The translations under genes were made by a program, and so were the position numbers. This document shows positions 39,574 to 50,422 of a stretch of 64,000 nucleotides of DNA, piece by piece; positions within the stretch are counted from its first letter, which is position 1, and every line of letters starts with the position of its first letter. A model generated the notes under the pieces. The model worked only from the letters and a program-made list of their open reading frames with translations, did not search any database and was not told where the DNA came from. The stretch spans positions 94,031,333 through 94,095,332 of the forward strand of contig JACSVZ010000004.1 in NCBI GenBank assembly GCA_014706295.1. Reading direction: 5' to 3'. This DNA is from Lycocorax pyrrhopterus obiensis. Taxonomy: Eukaryota > Chordata > Aves > Passeriformes > Paradisaeidae.

Positions 39574-40689
39574 ACACCATCACCACACATCCTTCATTAG
39601 TTCATATCTATTTATCAAATAAATCAATAAAATGTTACTGTAACAAAATTGTCATGATGACTTCTTTTGTTGTATATTAGGTCTGATGGGTAATAATTAT
39701 TTATAAAAAATTCAAATATCTTTATGAATTCTATAGCTTGTGCTAGTCAGCTGAACTTCTTAAGGAAGAAGAACTCATGTTCTAATATAGTTATTAAAAA
39801 TACTCTGTGGTCTGATAGACTTTCTATACTTCTGATGCAAATCTTCAAATCCTGTTATAATCAGGGGAGCTTTCTGGAGTTATACAAAGTATGGATACAG
39901 TGTTTGCACAGAATGTATTTTTAGTGATAGCTTTTTAAAATTCAGTAAAGGAAAAATAAACAAAACGAAAATTGAACAGATGAAAAACAGAAGCAATTAC
40001 AACACTTTAAAATGGCCTTTGTTATATTTTTGGAATTTTGTGATGACTTTAAAAAGAATGATAGATTTGCCCAGAATAACTCCAAAACACCTGTTTATAT
40101 GCTTACCCATTATTTAAAACCATTACATGTTTTTTAAATTGCTTCTACCTATAAATATGCAAAGGGGTGTTGGACACAGTGTTAGAGTCTGAAGGCAAGT
40201 AGAATGACATACAGCTAAACACTAAAATAAGGGTTTGCTTCCAGGGAAAAGATGTAACTTTTGATGTTTACTCAAATCTTTTATGTTCTCATACTAGTGA
40301 AAAAATTAATTACCAGACATTTTCTTGTCTTAGACATACAACTAGGTTTAAAATGCTTAAAATATAAACAGGAAAATGAGACGTTACATATTACAAAACA
40401 TTTTACCCAGTAGCAAAACCTGGTGGAAGTAGCCAGAAGTCTGAAACAAAGACCAAAAAGGCAGAATGTAAAATAAAATAATTTTTTTTTCGGTCATCTT
40501 CCTGTGTATGGGATCAGTATTTTATCATTACAAGATTCTGACTTGTGGTCCTAGTTCTCTACTAGAATTTAAATTCCGGCAGTGTTATCCTGTCAGCGTT
40601 GAAGGCCAGCAGCATGCTGTGTTATGTCTGCATGGGCACAGCCAGTGCACTGAGATAGGGCTTGCCCCTCCCTTACTTGCCACTTAGAC
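39574..40689. other. AT-rich non-coding DNA
   Basis: No feature recognised; short reading frames only. GC rises over the last ~130 bp toward the CR1 fragment that follows. The CR1 boundary may therefore lie somewhat earlier than drawn. Confidence 0.5.
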
Positions 40690-41180
40690 TGCACCTAGGA
40701 CCTGGTTTGGGCCCGTAGTTCAAGAAGATCACTGAAAAACTAGAGTTCAACAGAAGGCACAAAGATGTTTGGGAGTCTGGAGCACTTATCTTGTGAGAAG
40801 AGTCTTAGTTTAACTTGTGCAGCCTGGAGCAGAGAGGGGCTTCAGGGGACCTAAGAGGAGCTAACCAGTTGCAATGGGGAGGATATCAAGAAGGTAAGTA
40901 TTTAGTGAAGTGTGTACCAGGAAAAGAAGAATCAGTCATCATAAATTGCAATAAAGGGAGGTTCTGAGTGTAAGTACAGAAAAATGTTCACTATGAGGAT
41001 GTTGAGACAAGGCACCAGGCAACCCAAGAAGCTCCAGGATCTCTGCTCTCAGAGGTCTGCACAACATGGCTAAACAAAGCTCTAGGTAGCATGGTCTTAA
41101 TTTGGTGCTGATCTTGCCTTGAGGAAACATTTGAACTAGTTGACTTCCCAATGTCCCATACAGCATGAATTGTCCTCTGT
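40690..41180 (+). mobile_element. CR1 LINE 3' end, old copy
   Basis: CR1 landmarks appear in order: GGTTTGGGCCCGTAGTTCAA (RT C-terminal coding), AGTTCAACAGAAGGCACAAA, GTCTGGAGCACTTATCTTGT, TGTGCAGCCTGGAGCAGAGA, TTCACTATGAGGATGTTGAG, GGTGCTGATCTTGCCTTGAG and GTTGACTTCCCAATGTCCC, ending near GAATTGTCC. Divergence is higher than in the 43-kb copy. The splice-donor-like AAG/GTAAGT at about 40891 lies inside it and should not be taken for an exon edge. Confidence 0.75.
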
Positions 41181-43040
41181 CTGCTTCCAGGATCTACTGC
41201 TTCCTTCAGGATTGCTCTAAAACATGCTGCTGCATTTTGCATAATGCTTCCTTAACACATTAAGTCCCTGTAGTAAGGAACATAATTCAGGTTTCCCCCA
41301 GTCCCTTGAGGTTGCTCTGTATTCTTGAGGGAATGGGACAGTTATCCCAAAAATAAATATCTAATTAAAGTCGGTGACTTAATGCAGGCTTTCACATTGA
41401 TTTCCATAAGAAATCATGGTTATTTTTGACTTCCTATTGTGTTATTTTAATATCATTATTTAATCTCACCTTCTTGTGTTCAATTTCTATGTTGTTGAAG
41501 CACAAAAGTCTAAGACCAGACATTATGGAATACCCTGAGTGAATTGCAATTTTGCAAGAGGCCATCAGCGTACTAGCACAGCCCTTCGTCACTTCAGCCA
41601 ATTAGAAGAATTGTTTTGGTGACAGCCGCCAGGAGGTGGTGACACAGGTTTTACCATTGGGTTTTGCAGGGCTTTACTGAGAGCAGAGAAACAATGACAC
41701 TTGGAACAGCAGCAAACCTCACATTTGGAAAAAGCTAAATCCATATGCCAGAAAAGTGGCAGCTTTATCCTAATGAGGATATGATTTTCGCAGCCTAACA
41801 GGGGTTTGAGTACTGGATTTCCCCAACTTCAGTTTTGGAAAGAGTGGTATTCTTTTGTTGAAAGCTTTCAGTAGCCCTGCTCTGGAGGCTACATGGGAAA
41901 TCTTTGAATACTCCAAATGCAAAAAGTAGGAACCAAATCACAGGATTTTAAAATGGGAAATTTTAGACAATATTAGCAGTACTGTCTCCACCTTCAACTT
42001 AAAATGTTAAGTAGATAAAGTGCCAAAAGATGGCATTAATTACATGCAGTACTGTTTCAGAGTCTTGTGCCAGTTAAATATATTAATGAAAACTGTACGA
42101 GAATTCTCCACTGTGGGTTTTACAACTGAAAACTGACAATTTTCATTGTTAATGTTAATCACAATTTTTCTTTTCACTGACAATCTTAGTCTATACTGGA
42201 TTAGGACTTGGTTATGAATAGGTGTTTTACAGTCCCCAAATAATGCATTAGGTGAAAGACAGTGAGAATAAGGGGGAGCAGAGCAGGAGCAGATAACAAT
42301 AGAATGTGAACATTTCTTTTAGTGACTCATTCACCAGAGAGACATACAGTCTCAGTGGATGAATTTTAGCCCTAATTAGGACATTGTCAGTGGAATAGTT
42401 ACTGTCCTAATCAGGAACTGTGGCAGACAAGTGGTTTGTTAGACAGGTTATAAAAGATAGACAATGCATAATAAAGTCACCAGAGACCAGACAGCATATT
42501 GATGATGATCCCAGTGCTCTTTCTAATACTATCCTTTGCATTGAAATTTGGGGGCTATTCCTCTGATAAATGTGCTCCTTACTGTACAACTGTGACCTTT
42601 GAACGCCTTCGTTAACATACAACACGCTTCCATTTGATGCCAGGATAGCATACAGAGCCTTACAGAAAGACTAGTGTTATTATTTTTTGTCGTCTGCAGA
42701 ATAATCATGCAAATATGCCAATGACTGTAATTGTTGATTGGTTTATGTCCTGACCACTTGAACTCAGTTTTACAAGCTGTTTTGTGCTGTATTTCATTTT
42801 AGGAAGAGTGTAGGAATCTCACAGTAGCATAAACCCAAACAACCAAACTCCAAAAAACAACCATTAAAATTGTTCCAATGCCCATAGCCATAGTATTTCT
42901 CATCACATGGTTTCCTCAGGCAGAATTGTTTAAGTCTGGGTGCACCAAGATTCTAGGGAGCGACAGACAGTATTTGTCTTCTACTTAAGGCTGCCTGAGA
43001 TTTTTCAAGTAGATCTTACAGCTGAGCTCTCTAATGGCCC
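41181..43040. other. Spacer between CR1 copies
   Basis: No recognisable gene or repeat. A slightly GC-richer patch at about 41565-41800 (GACAGCCGCCAGGAGGTGGT) has no assignable identity. Confidence 0.45.
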
Positions 43041-43912
43041 TGTGTACTCAGAGCTTGCTTAACAGCCTGAGGGTAGGAAAGCTCTACAGAAAAACCTGGC
43101 CAGACTCTACCAGTGGGCTGAAGACAACCGCAGGAGGTTCGATAAGGCAAAGTGCGGGGTCCTGCCCTTGGGTCACAACAACCCCAGGCAGCTTTACGAG
43201 CTGGGGGAGGAGTGGCTTGAGAGCTGTTCGGTAGAAAGGACTTGGGGGTGCTGGTTGACAGACGGCTGAACAGGAGCCAGTGTGGGCCCTGGTGGTCAAC
43301 AGGCCAATGGTATCCTGGCCTGTATCAAGAGCAGGACTAGGGAAGTGATCATCCCCCTGTACTTGGCATTGGTGAGGCCACGCCTTGAGTACTGCATTCA
43401 GTTTTGGGCCACTCACTTCAAAAAGGATATTGAGGTACTGGAGCATGTCCAGAGAAGGACAATAAGGCTCCTGACAGGACTAGAGAACATGTCCTGTGAG
43501 GAACAGCTGAGGGAGCTGGGTTTGTTTAGTCTCAGGAAGAGGAGACTCAGGAGGACCTCATCGCTCTCTACGACTGCCTGAAAGGAGGTTGTAGTGAGGT
43601 GGGGGTCAGTCTCTTCTGCCCTGCCTGCAGTGAGAGGACAAGAGGAAATGACCTTAAGCTGAGACAGGCAAGATTCAGATTACATATTAAAAAAAAAAAA
43701 AAATCACTGTTGGAGTGATCAGGCATAGGAATAGATTGCCCAGGTGGGTGGTAAAGTAACCATCCCGGGAGGTATTTAAGAGGTGCCTATATCTGGCACT
43801 AGGTGATGTGGTTTAGTGCTTTAAGGGTTACAATGGTAGTGCTGGGTTGATGGTTGGACTTGATGATCTTAAAGGTCACTTCCAACTTTGAAAATTTTAT
43901 GATTCTAACATA
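43041..43912 (+). mobile_element. CR1 LINE, 5'-truncated, with ORF2 remnant and complete 3' end
   Basis: This is the best preserved CR1 of the window. It starts inside ORF2, about 170 codons before its end. It runs through the 3' UTR landmarks GAGAGGACAAGAGGAAATGA, GGAATAGATTGCCCAGGTGG, CCCGGGAGGTATTTAAGAGG and GGTTGGACTTGATGATCTTA, ending TTTTATGATTCTAACA. It contains an A-run at 43688-43702 that interrupts the UTR. Non-LTR retrotransposons integrate by target-primed reverse transcription and are usually 5'-truncated, as here. The exact 5' edge is uncertain (43041-43066). Confidence 0.92.
43066..43600 (+). pseudogene. Broken CR1 ORF2 (reverse transcriptase C-terminal part)
   Basis: Conceptual translation in the frame starting at 43066 gives a CR1-like stretch containing LARLYQWAEDNRRRFDKAKC and VLPLGHNNP, which is the region after the RT catalytic core. 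The frame then shifts near 43235-43245. It resumes in another frame from 43282 with [34 protein letters not shown] and [13 protein letters not shown], the typical CR1 C-terminus. Another shift occurs near 43553. At least two or three frameshifts and the missing upstream endonuclease and RT core make it non-functional. The 99-codon frame at 43282-43581 is its longest intact piece. Confidence 0.9.
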
Positions 43913-44959
43913 CTAATGGTAATTTCAGCAATTGTAGTGGTGAGAAAACTCAACTAGCAACATGTGCCAAGGAAAGCGGGTTGACGCCCTTTTTCATGCC
44001 AAGTACAATTATCCTACAGCTACCTGAAACAGAAACAGAGGAAATTATCTAGGTAAAAAAAATTACATAAGAAAGATTTTTAATCCTGATAGTATTGTCA
44101 TGAACATTCCCCATCTTTCCCACAGTACAGAGATGGGCTGTGTGCTTGTTAGGAAGGCAGAATTTAGGTCAGGAAGTTTCTGGCCTTTAAGGCATGCAGC
44201 TTATGGAAATTAAACCCCCATATCCCATCTTGTGACTTACTACTCATCAGGTTAGGACATTTCAGGAGATTACACATTTAGTTGATAATGGTAAAACAAA
44301 GGGCAAATATTATTTCAGGTAGGGTCATTCATCATAACTGGGAATATGGTCACGTGGAATATTGTCATCCTCTGAACAAGAATGAATGAAGGTGGACTTT
44401 TTCAATCCATCAGAATCCAAGAACATTGATCTACTTTGCCTTGCTTTATTTCTGAAATTATGTCTGAAATTATTTATTAAAGTATTTCCTGTTTTCCTAA
44501 TTTTATTACTTGCTTCTTTCCCCATTTTCTCAGCACTGCTTTAAGAAAACTGCTGCTTGACCTTCTGTCTTGACGCTGAGACCTGTGGGAAATCAGTAAA
44601 TTGCCTAGCATGACAGCAGACCATGCACTAACATAGGGGAAAACCTAGGTGAAATAAATTCAGCTTCTGATACCTGACCTGGCTCACATCCATCAAAGAT
44701 GATGTGCAGAGGGTGTGGTCTTGTAGACAGATGCATCCAAGCTGGTGGAATCATTTTAGAAACAATTCTTTTGAGATAAATGACACCAAGGGCTGAATGA
44801 GAAACCATATGTTGTCAGGATTATGGAAGACAGACAAGGAACTGGGAGCTACTTTTCCAGTCTGTGAGACTTACATGACTAGCAGCTGGGAGCTGAGAAA
44901 TATGAAGTGGAAGTCAGTAGACCTTCTTACTGAGACTGACATCATCAATGTGTTAGTGT
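43913..44959. other. Non-coding spacer
   Basis: No feature recognised between two CR1 fragments; short chance reading frames only. Confidence 0.5.
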
Positions 44960-45240
44960 GAATGTGTCCAGAACTCATGGTCCAAGACCAGCATCCACAC
45001 AAGGAAAAGTGCACAGACAGGTTTTGACACTGAGACAGATTCAGAAAAGGCTACAAGGATTTCTTGGAATCCAGAAAACTTATCTTTATTGTGAGAGACT
45101 GAGGAAGTCCAGTGTATTTAATTTATCCTCTTGTGAAATATTCTCTTGAAAAATAGCTTACTGAGGGTCCACAAATCTTTCTTCTTGCCATGTAAGTATT
45201 CTGCCCTGGAAATCCAAAGTGTTTGTGTCTAAGAAGATGA
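44960..45240 (+). mobile_element. Ancient CR1/L3-like LINE fragment
   Basis: Core words CAGATTCAGAAAAGGCTACA, AGGATTTCTTGGAATCCAGA, AAACTTATCTTTATTGTGAG and AGACTGAGGAAGTCCAGTGT follow the old amniote CR1 order ('agagccacaaggatg... ctggaaaacctgccttatagtgagagactcaaggag'). Divergence is clearly higher than in the other copies. The 63-codon frame spanning it is fortuitous. Confidence 0.6.
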
Positions 45241-48215
45241 AAGCTTTCTTATATAGGACATCTTTTCAAAACAGGATAGTGATAGGGCCAAGTCTGACAT
45301 CTGGTTATCTGACACCAGAAAAAATTCAACTGAAATAACTTCAGTCTTGTCAACACTGGGAAAGCAATCTTTTTCAATAAAGGTTGACTCAGTCAACTTC
45401 TTGTGTTCTAAGTTAAACAGAATTAATTCAGATTCTATAGGCCAAATCTTAGATGGTTAAAGAATGACACTTTAAAGTCAGTATTACAAATATATAATTG
45501 ATAAATAATTAATCAGCTAACTTTAATTTACTAGGTGAAAGTAAAAAGTAGTAGAAGTAGGTAGCTGTCAGCCTGCCCCTGCCTACCAATCACCCACAGG
45601 TTGTCCCATGAAGTCCCCTCATTAATGCCTCGTTCAGGTATTATTAATAAAAGTAGTGTATAGATGCAGTGGAGGAAAAAATTAAGTCCTGTGTTACCTC
45701 CAGAGTTAATGGTCAAACAGTTCTTATCATGGAAGGCGACAGCCTCTGTGACTGTTGTTATTTACACACAGCTCACTTCTGTCTGGTGAAAAATCTGATG
45801 TGGTGGTGAAGGTCTTCCAGTGGCTCAGTTGCTAAGAGATAGGAGAATTTGCTTTGATGCAGATAATAAACAGCTGTTTACACAGCATGTTTTCACATGC
45901 TTTAATAGGATCACTTTGCTTATTTGGGTTTTTTCCCTACTGGTTGCACTGTGTTAACATCTGTCAAACAACAAATAGCATTATCTGAAATGTATTAATA
46001 TTAATGAAGATGCTATTTTTGTCATGGGAAGGACATGAAAGTAAATCTCATAAAAACTTTTGTATTTTAATATCTTTTCTCATTTGAGGAAGTTTATCTA
46101 TTCCTCACATGATTTCTTCACCCATATGTGTTTATGAGTGATTTTATTCCGTAACTCAAAATCACACTAAGCATAGCTAACACTTAAATGGTTTCATGAT
46201 TTCTTAAGTCTTGAGGTCACAGGTTATGACTGTGTTGTCATATCTGGCATAAACACAAGCGATGCAATTTCATTAAGTATTTAATGGAATGGACCTATTT
46301 ATGTCTTTTGAGTGATCTAAAGCATATCTTTCAAGAAAGGTACAGCCAATCTTGTATGAAAGGTCTTAAGTGAGGAAGAAAACCCTGTATCCATAAGAAG
46401 TTCCTGTGCTTAATCACATTTGAAGTTTAAAAATGTGCATCTTAACTGTAGTGTGAATATAGCTTTGCTTTCAGACACTGAATACTTTTTAGTGCCTTGA
46501 TCTGAGGATGACAAGTTAGAGCACGTGGTATGTGGCAATACAGTTGGAGGTACATCACAGCATCTTTGTGCAGCTTTCTTTAGCATTCTTTAGCAAGTTT
46601 TAGAATTATAAGAACTCTCCTCCACAAATTTACTTGGAATCCTAGTGCAGCTATACATACCCTGTGGACAGTGGGTCACTAAAATTCTTTCTGGATGTCT
46701 TATCTTTGCTTCACCATCACCATTTTGGAAGTATTATTTCTCCTGGATACTGTGGCTATCAGCCTGTGGCCAATATTTATTTTGTGTATGTCAAGTAGAA
46801 TTGTGCACTTGATTGCATTAGCTTTTGCCCATTTGGAGCTTTACATGAGTAGTTTAACAATACTCCTGCTTCAATGACTTTAACATAAAAGCCTGATTCT
46901 GTAATTCTTTGCTTCTAATGGATACAAAAAACAGCAATGCAGGTGTGTGCAGCTCTTGAAAATAGCTATCAGTAGTAATTTCATATTGTACACAGTAAAA
47001 ATATAAAATTGTCTTGCTGTTCTGTAACACTTACAGTTTCCAGAGCTGACAGACCTAAAGTAAGTAAAATAACAGCTTTTTCCAATTTTCATGTGAAAGC
47101 TTCAGGTTTTTATTCCCATAGCCTATTTTCATTTTTCTTTTTAGCACAACATAATCTGTTTTCATCATACCATTTTTTTCCCACAAACCAACTGAACTGC
47201 AATTCGTGAATACTAACTAAAGAGAAGTTGATGTTTTTAATTTTTTTTAAATTCAAAAGAAATTTTGATGTTAATAACAAGAGTTTCCTAAAAAAAGGGA
47301 AAACAAATACACGCATATATATACACTAGTCTATAAATGGATAAAAATAATTTTTTCCTAGTCCTTCCTCAGTCCCATCATTTAATTTTCTGATAAAGAT
47401 CACTGGAAATTTTAAAGGAATGTTGGAGATTATAATTAATACTATTTTCCTCAGCACATCTCTTAATTTTATGCTTATTAACTCTGAAATAAGCTTTTCT
47501 GTTCATTTTGGTCTTATTCATTCCTGGCCATCTAGACTGTGATCCTCACCTGCTGGTTATTTCCAGCTACCAGACTTGGCATCTCAGCAGTCTCCAAAAG
47601 TTAAATGTGTCTTTTATTTCAATACACTTATCATAAATATATGAAGTTGGGTTTCGGATTTGGTTTTTTTTCTTATATCCGTGTTCCAGTGTGAGGAGTC
47701 CCACACATTGTTGTAGGTCATTTTACATATTACTATACAACAGTTGATAAGCATGGTAACAAATTTATTATATGAGATTAGAGACTTTTCTACACTTGAA
47801 AGTTAGTTTAAGTTAATTTTGGAGTAAGGTAAGGTGTGAATTTTAAGTGTGGTAACTATTTCTGTCCGTGTGCTGAAAAGTGAGGGTATGACAGGGCTGG
47901 ATATTTGGGCACAGTATTTCCTTCAAAAGCTTTTATAATAACAGTATGATGGGGTATAAAGATCTTGTATAAAATGGCTGCAACTTGAATCAGTACCAAG
48001 ACTGTTATTGTCTGTTTTAATTTTAAAAATATCTTATTGCTAAAAGAAAGTGATATGAACATCGTGTCGTTGCAAGATGGATATATGTTTAACAGTACAT
48101 TTAGCTAATGCCTGTGTCCTGTAAAAAACACAGTATGCAGCTGGAATTATCTATATCTTTTAGGTATTATTCTGAAATAAACCATAAATCAGCATGGAAA
48201 TGATGTATAAAGAAA
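45241..48215. other. AT-rich non-coding DNA
   Basis: No transposon or gene recognised. A 20-nt minus-strand segment at about 47038-47057 sits between a donor and an acceptor motif but has a weak pyrimidine tract. I take it as a decoy. Confidence 0.45.
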
Positions 48216-48232
48216 AGCAAGAATCTATTATT

Positions 48233-48238
48233 TTTATT
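48233..48238 (-). terminator. Possible polyadenylation signal (AATAAA, minus strand)
   Basis: TTTATT on the plus strand reads AATAAA on the minus strand, about 140 bp past the stop codon of the candidate exon at 48376-48569. It lies in an A/T-rich tract, where the hexamer is expected often, so it supports a gene end only weakly. Confidence 0.2.
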
Positions 48239-48375
48239 TTTAATTTTTTTCTTAATTTCATATCAAAAGAGTTAGCAAAGAGATGTGTTGAAGGACCCAC
48301 TTAATATATTGTGATGGTGCAGATTTACCCTACTTCTCAAGGTGGGATTGAAGCTTGTGGACTTAGAAACTTCAT

Positions 48376-48569
48376 CTATCTAGGCTCAGTATAAAGGTCA
48401 GGCAACATGACAGGGACCTGCAGCAGACTTGCATCAGAAGTACTACTTTTAACAGTTTGATTGTTGGTGAGTTTTTCAATTTCCTTTATTAGCTGGTCTC
48501 TGGAAGCATAGCTCAGCATTTCACAGCTTTTGATCTTTACTCTCTCACTGCTTTGGATGTCTGGTAACG
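48376..48569 (-). other. Candidate terminal coding exon (unknown protein)
   Basis: Minus strand. The acceptor is TTATAATTTGTTCTTTAG followed by CGTTACCAG. From there 64 codons are open to TAG at 48374-48376. The translation includes SSERVKIKSCEMLSYASRDQ and LIKEIEKLTNN, a charged, helix-prone stretch, and ends LPDLYTEPR. The frame requires one nucleotide from the preceding exon, which the candidate at 48841-48879 supplies. Extending the frame upstream instead gives an ATG at 48627 and a hydrophobic segment (FKILAIIICSLAL), so an unspliced small secreted protein is an alternative reading. I recognise no family. A chance 64-codon frame is unremarkable on its own; the linked splice chain raises interest. 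Confidence 0.3.
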
Positions 48570-48840
48570 CTAAAGAACAAATTATAATTGCAAGAATCTT
48601 GAATAATCTGCTGTCTTTAAACAGCAATGCAATTTGGGCTAATCAGGGGGATATAAACGGCTTTCGGGAAGAACTTCAGTGAGCACCATGTGTTCAAAGA
48701 GGGGTTCTGATTCCAGATTCAGCAGAGTTTGGCAGGAGATGGGAGCATCTCAGAAGCGCCCTGCAGCTTTGAGTTATCAGCTCTGGCAAGTCCATTACCA
48801 ATTCCAGATCACAGCTGCCTCCCCTCCTTGCTGAGCTCAC

Positions 48841-48879
48841 CTGGTGTGGTGGGTCCTGCTGTGTAAGGGAGAACATCAC
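48841..48879 (-). other. Candidate 39-nt microexon
   Basis: The signals are excellent on both sides. The acceptor is CCTCCCTCTCTCCTTGCAG and the donor CACCAG/GTGAGC on the minus strand. The length, 39 nt, is a multiple of three. In the frame set by its neighbours (phase 1 in, phase 1 out) it reads DVLPYTAGPTTP and carries one leftover nucleotide to the next exon. Another frame is open too. This is the most exon-like short segment in the window by splice-site quality. Identity is unknown. Confidence 0.3.
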
Positions 48880-48960
48880 CTGCAAGGAGAGAGGGAGGCT
48901 GCTGAGGTTCTGCATTCTGCTGGGTATGGGGGCTCCAGCATCCAAATGCAAAGTCTTTAC

Positions 48961-49074
48961 TCTGTGAGTGCAGAACGTGGCTCTGGATTTCCAGAGAGCT
49001 CAAAGTAACTTGGGATGCAGCATTGAAAACCTGGCCTGGTAGAGAGCTAAGGCACTGCTGGCTGCAGACATATC
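48961..49074 (-). other. Candidate 114-nt coding exon
   Basis: Minus strand. The acceptor is GCTGTTCTCCATAAATGCAG and the donor CACAGA/GTAAAG (moderate). The length is 114 nt, phase 1 to phase 1. The translation includes YVCSQQCLSSLPGQVFNAAS and QVTLSSLEIQSHVLHSQ. Upstream the same frame stays open to an ATG at 49117, so it could also be a first coding exon. No domain is recognised. Confidence 0.25.
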
Positions 49075-49661
49075 CTGCATTTATGGAGAACAGCACCCAT
49101 GGAGATAGCTGCTTCATAGTGCAGTGGGAATAACAGTATAAGTGACCTGATATGTTTTCCCTGAGTTTGTCTAGCTCCCTGCTTCAGGCATTTGCCTCAG
49201 GGATAATGCAATCTGTTTTTATACAGCAGTAGTAGCCACCTAAACAAAAACCTACTCAGGAATCACAGCAAATGTTCAAAAATTACAGCAAAAACTACCA
49301 GACTGTCTTGCAGAGAGGTGCTTCCACATGTCTTGGTGTTAGACTTCGCTGCTTGTGAAAATTTTACAAAAAAATAAATTGGCACTAATTTCTGAGTCTC
49401 AGCTGTAGTCAGGCTGTGTGCTTGAAGCTGACACTTTCTTGCGTCTAGAATTTTGAGGTGTCTTCATTAAAGGTATGTTTGGCTGTTGCATGCATGAAAT
49501 GAGCTTTACTGGCTGTGTCTGTGCAATCTGCCCTGAGCAAAGAGGAATCCAGGGAGAAAACTGTCTTGCTTAGTTTCTAGAAGCTAAAGAACAATAAACT
49601 GGCATAATCTTCTCACTGACTTCAATGAAAAGGAAAGTTGAAAGCAGTAAGCAGAGCCTAC

Positions 49662-49721
49662 CTGCTTCTCCCGTGACACCATTTAAAGTGTTTGAAGACT
49701 GCATCAATTTACTCTCTTTTA
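49662..49721 (-). other. Candidate 60-nt coding exon
   Basis: Minus strand. The acceptor is CCCTGCCTAGTCTCACCCCAG and the donor GAAGCAG/GTAGGC. The length is 60 nt, phase 1 to phase 1, reading KESKLMQSSNTLNGVTGEA. Only one of three frames is open, and it is the one that joins in phase to 48961-49074. Confidence 0.22.
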
Positions 49722-50406
49722 CTGGGGTGAGACTAGGCAGGGACTTGGCAGAGAATCTACTGCTTTCCTTTTGTTACATTGGTGCTGAAATGAATGTTAC
49801 AAGCTGGCATCTCTTCTATTTGGGACATAATATTGTAATAAGCAAACAAATGATGCATCTCTAAAATCATGTACAAAGAACTTACTCTGGTTAAATGTAT
49901 TTATTGGGTATTATGTGTCAACTTTAATTGTGTTGCTCTTCTCTTTGTCTAAATTGACTAAAATTACTTTTACCGATATTATATAATAAATTCCAAAATA
50001 ATCACATTTTGCTACAGCATTTAGTGCCAAGCACTTTTCTGGACAGTGCAGCCTCTGTTTTTGTAAAAGCTGTGTTCCTAGCCACCTGGCACCTCATTCT
50101 CAATTCATGTGCATTTAGTTACAGCTGGCACAAAAAGCAGAGTTTTCCAAGGACACTCTGCAGACTTGTCCAGTGGAAATTATAACCTCTATAAAACTTT
50201 TTCGCCATCAAATTTTGTTTTCTCAGGCCTGTTTTGTCAGATCATGGCCTTGGGTAGAAGTGCTGGAGCTGCCAGTGTGACATGTCTAACTAGAATTACA
50301 TCGAAGGTAACCAAACAGCTTCTAAATAGCAGAGACTTTTCCTTCTGTTGATTCCACTGCATGGTCAGCATTAACGACATTCAATTATTCTCATAGAGGT
50401 AAGCTG

Positions 50407-50422
50407 CCCCCCCCCCCCCCCC
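50407..50422 (+). repeat. Poly(C) run, 16 bp
   Basis: Sixteen consecutive C in an AT-rich setting, directly followed by AG. On the minus strand it is a G16 run. Such homopolymers are prone to length change and sequencing error, so the exact count is uncertain. Confidence 0.9.

Noticed and set aside
39213..39590. 125-codon minus frame with repeated FFLS units
   Set aside because: It is the translation of the GAAA microsatellite.
40880..40900. Strong donor-like AAG/GTAAGT
   Set aside because: It sits inside a CR1 remnant with no matching acceptor of quality.
47038..47057. 20-nt minus-strand segment between TTACTTTAG and GTAAGTG
   Set aside because: Poor pyrimidine tract; it lies beyond the putative gene end, consistent with a decoy pair.
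49888..49950. Minus-strand exon candidate with donor AGA/GTAAGTTC
   Set aside because: Weak acceptor and an in-frame stop in the phase needed to join the 49.7-kb candidate.
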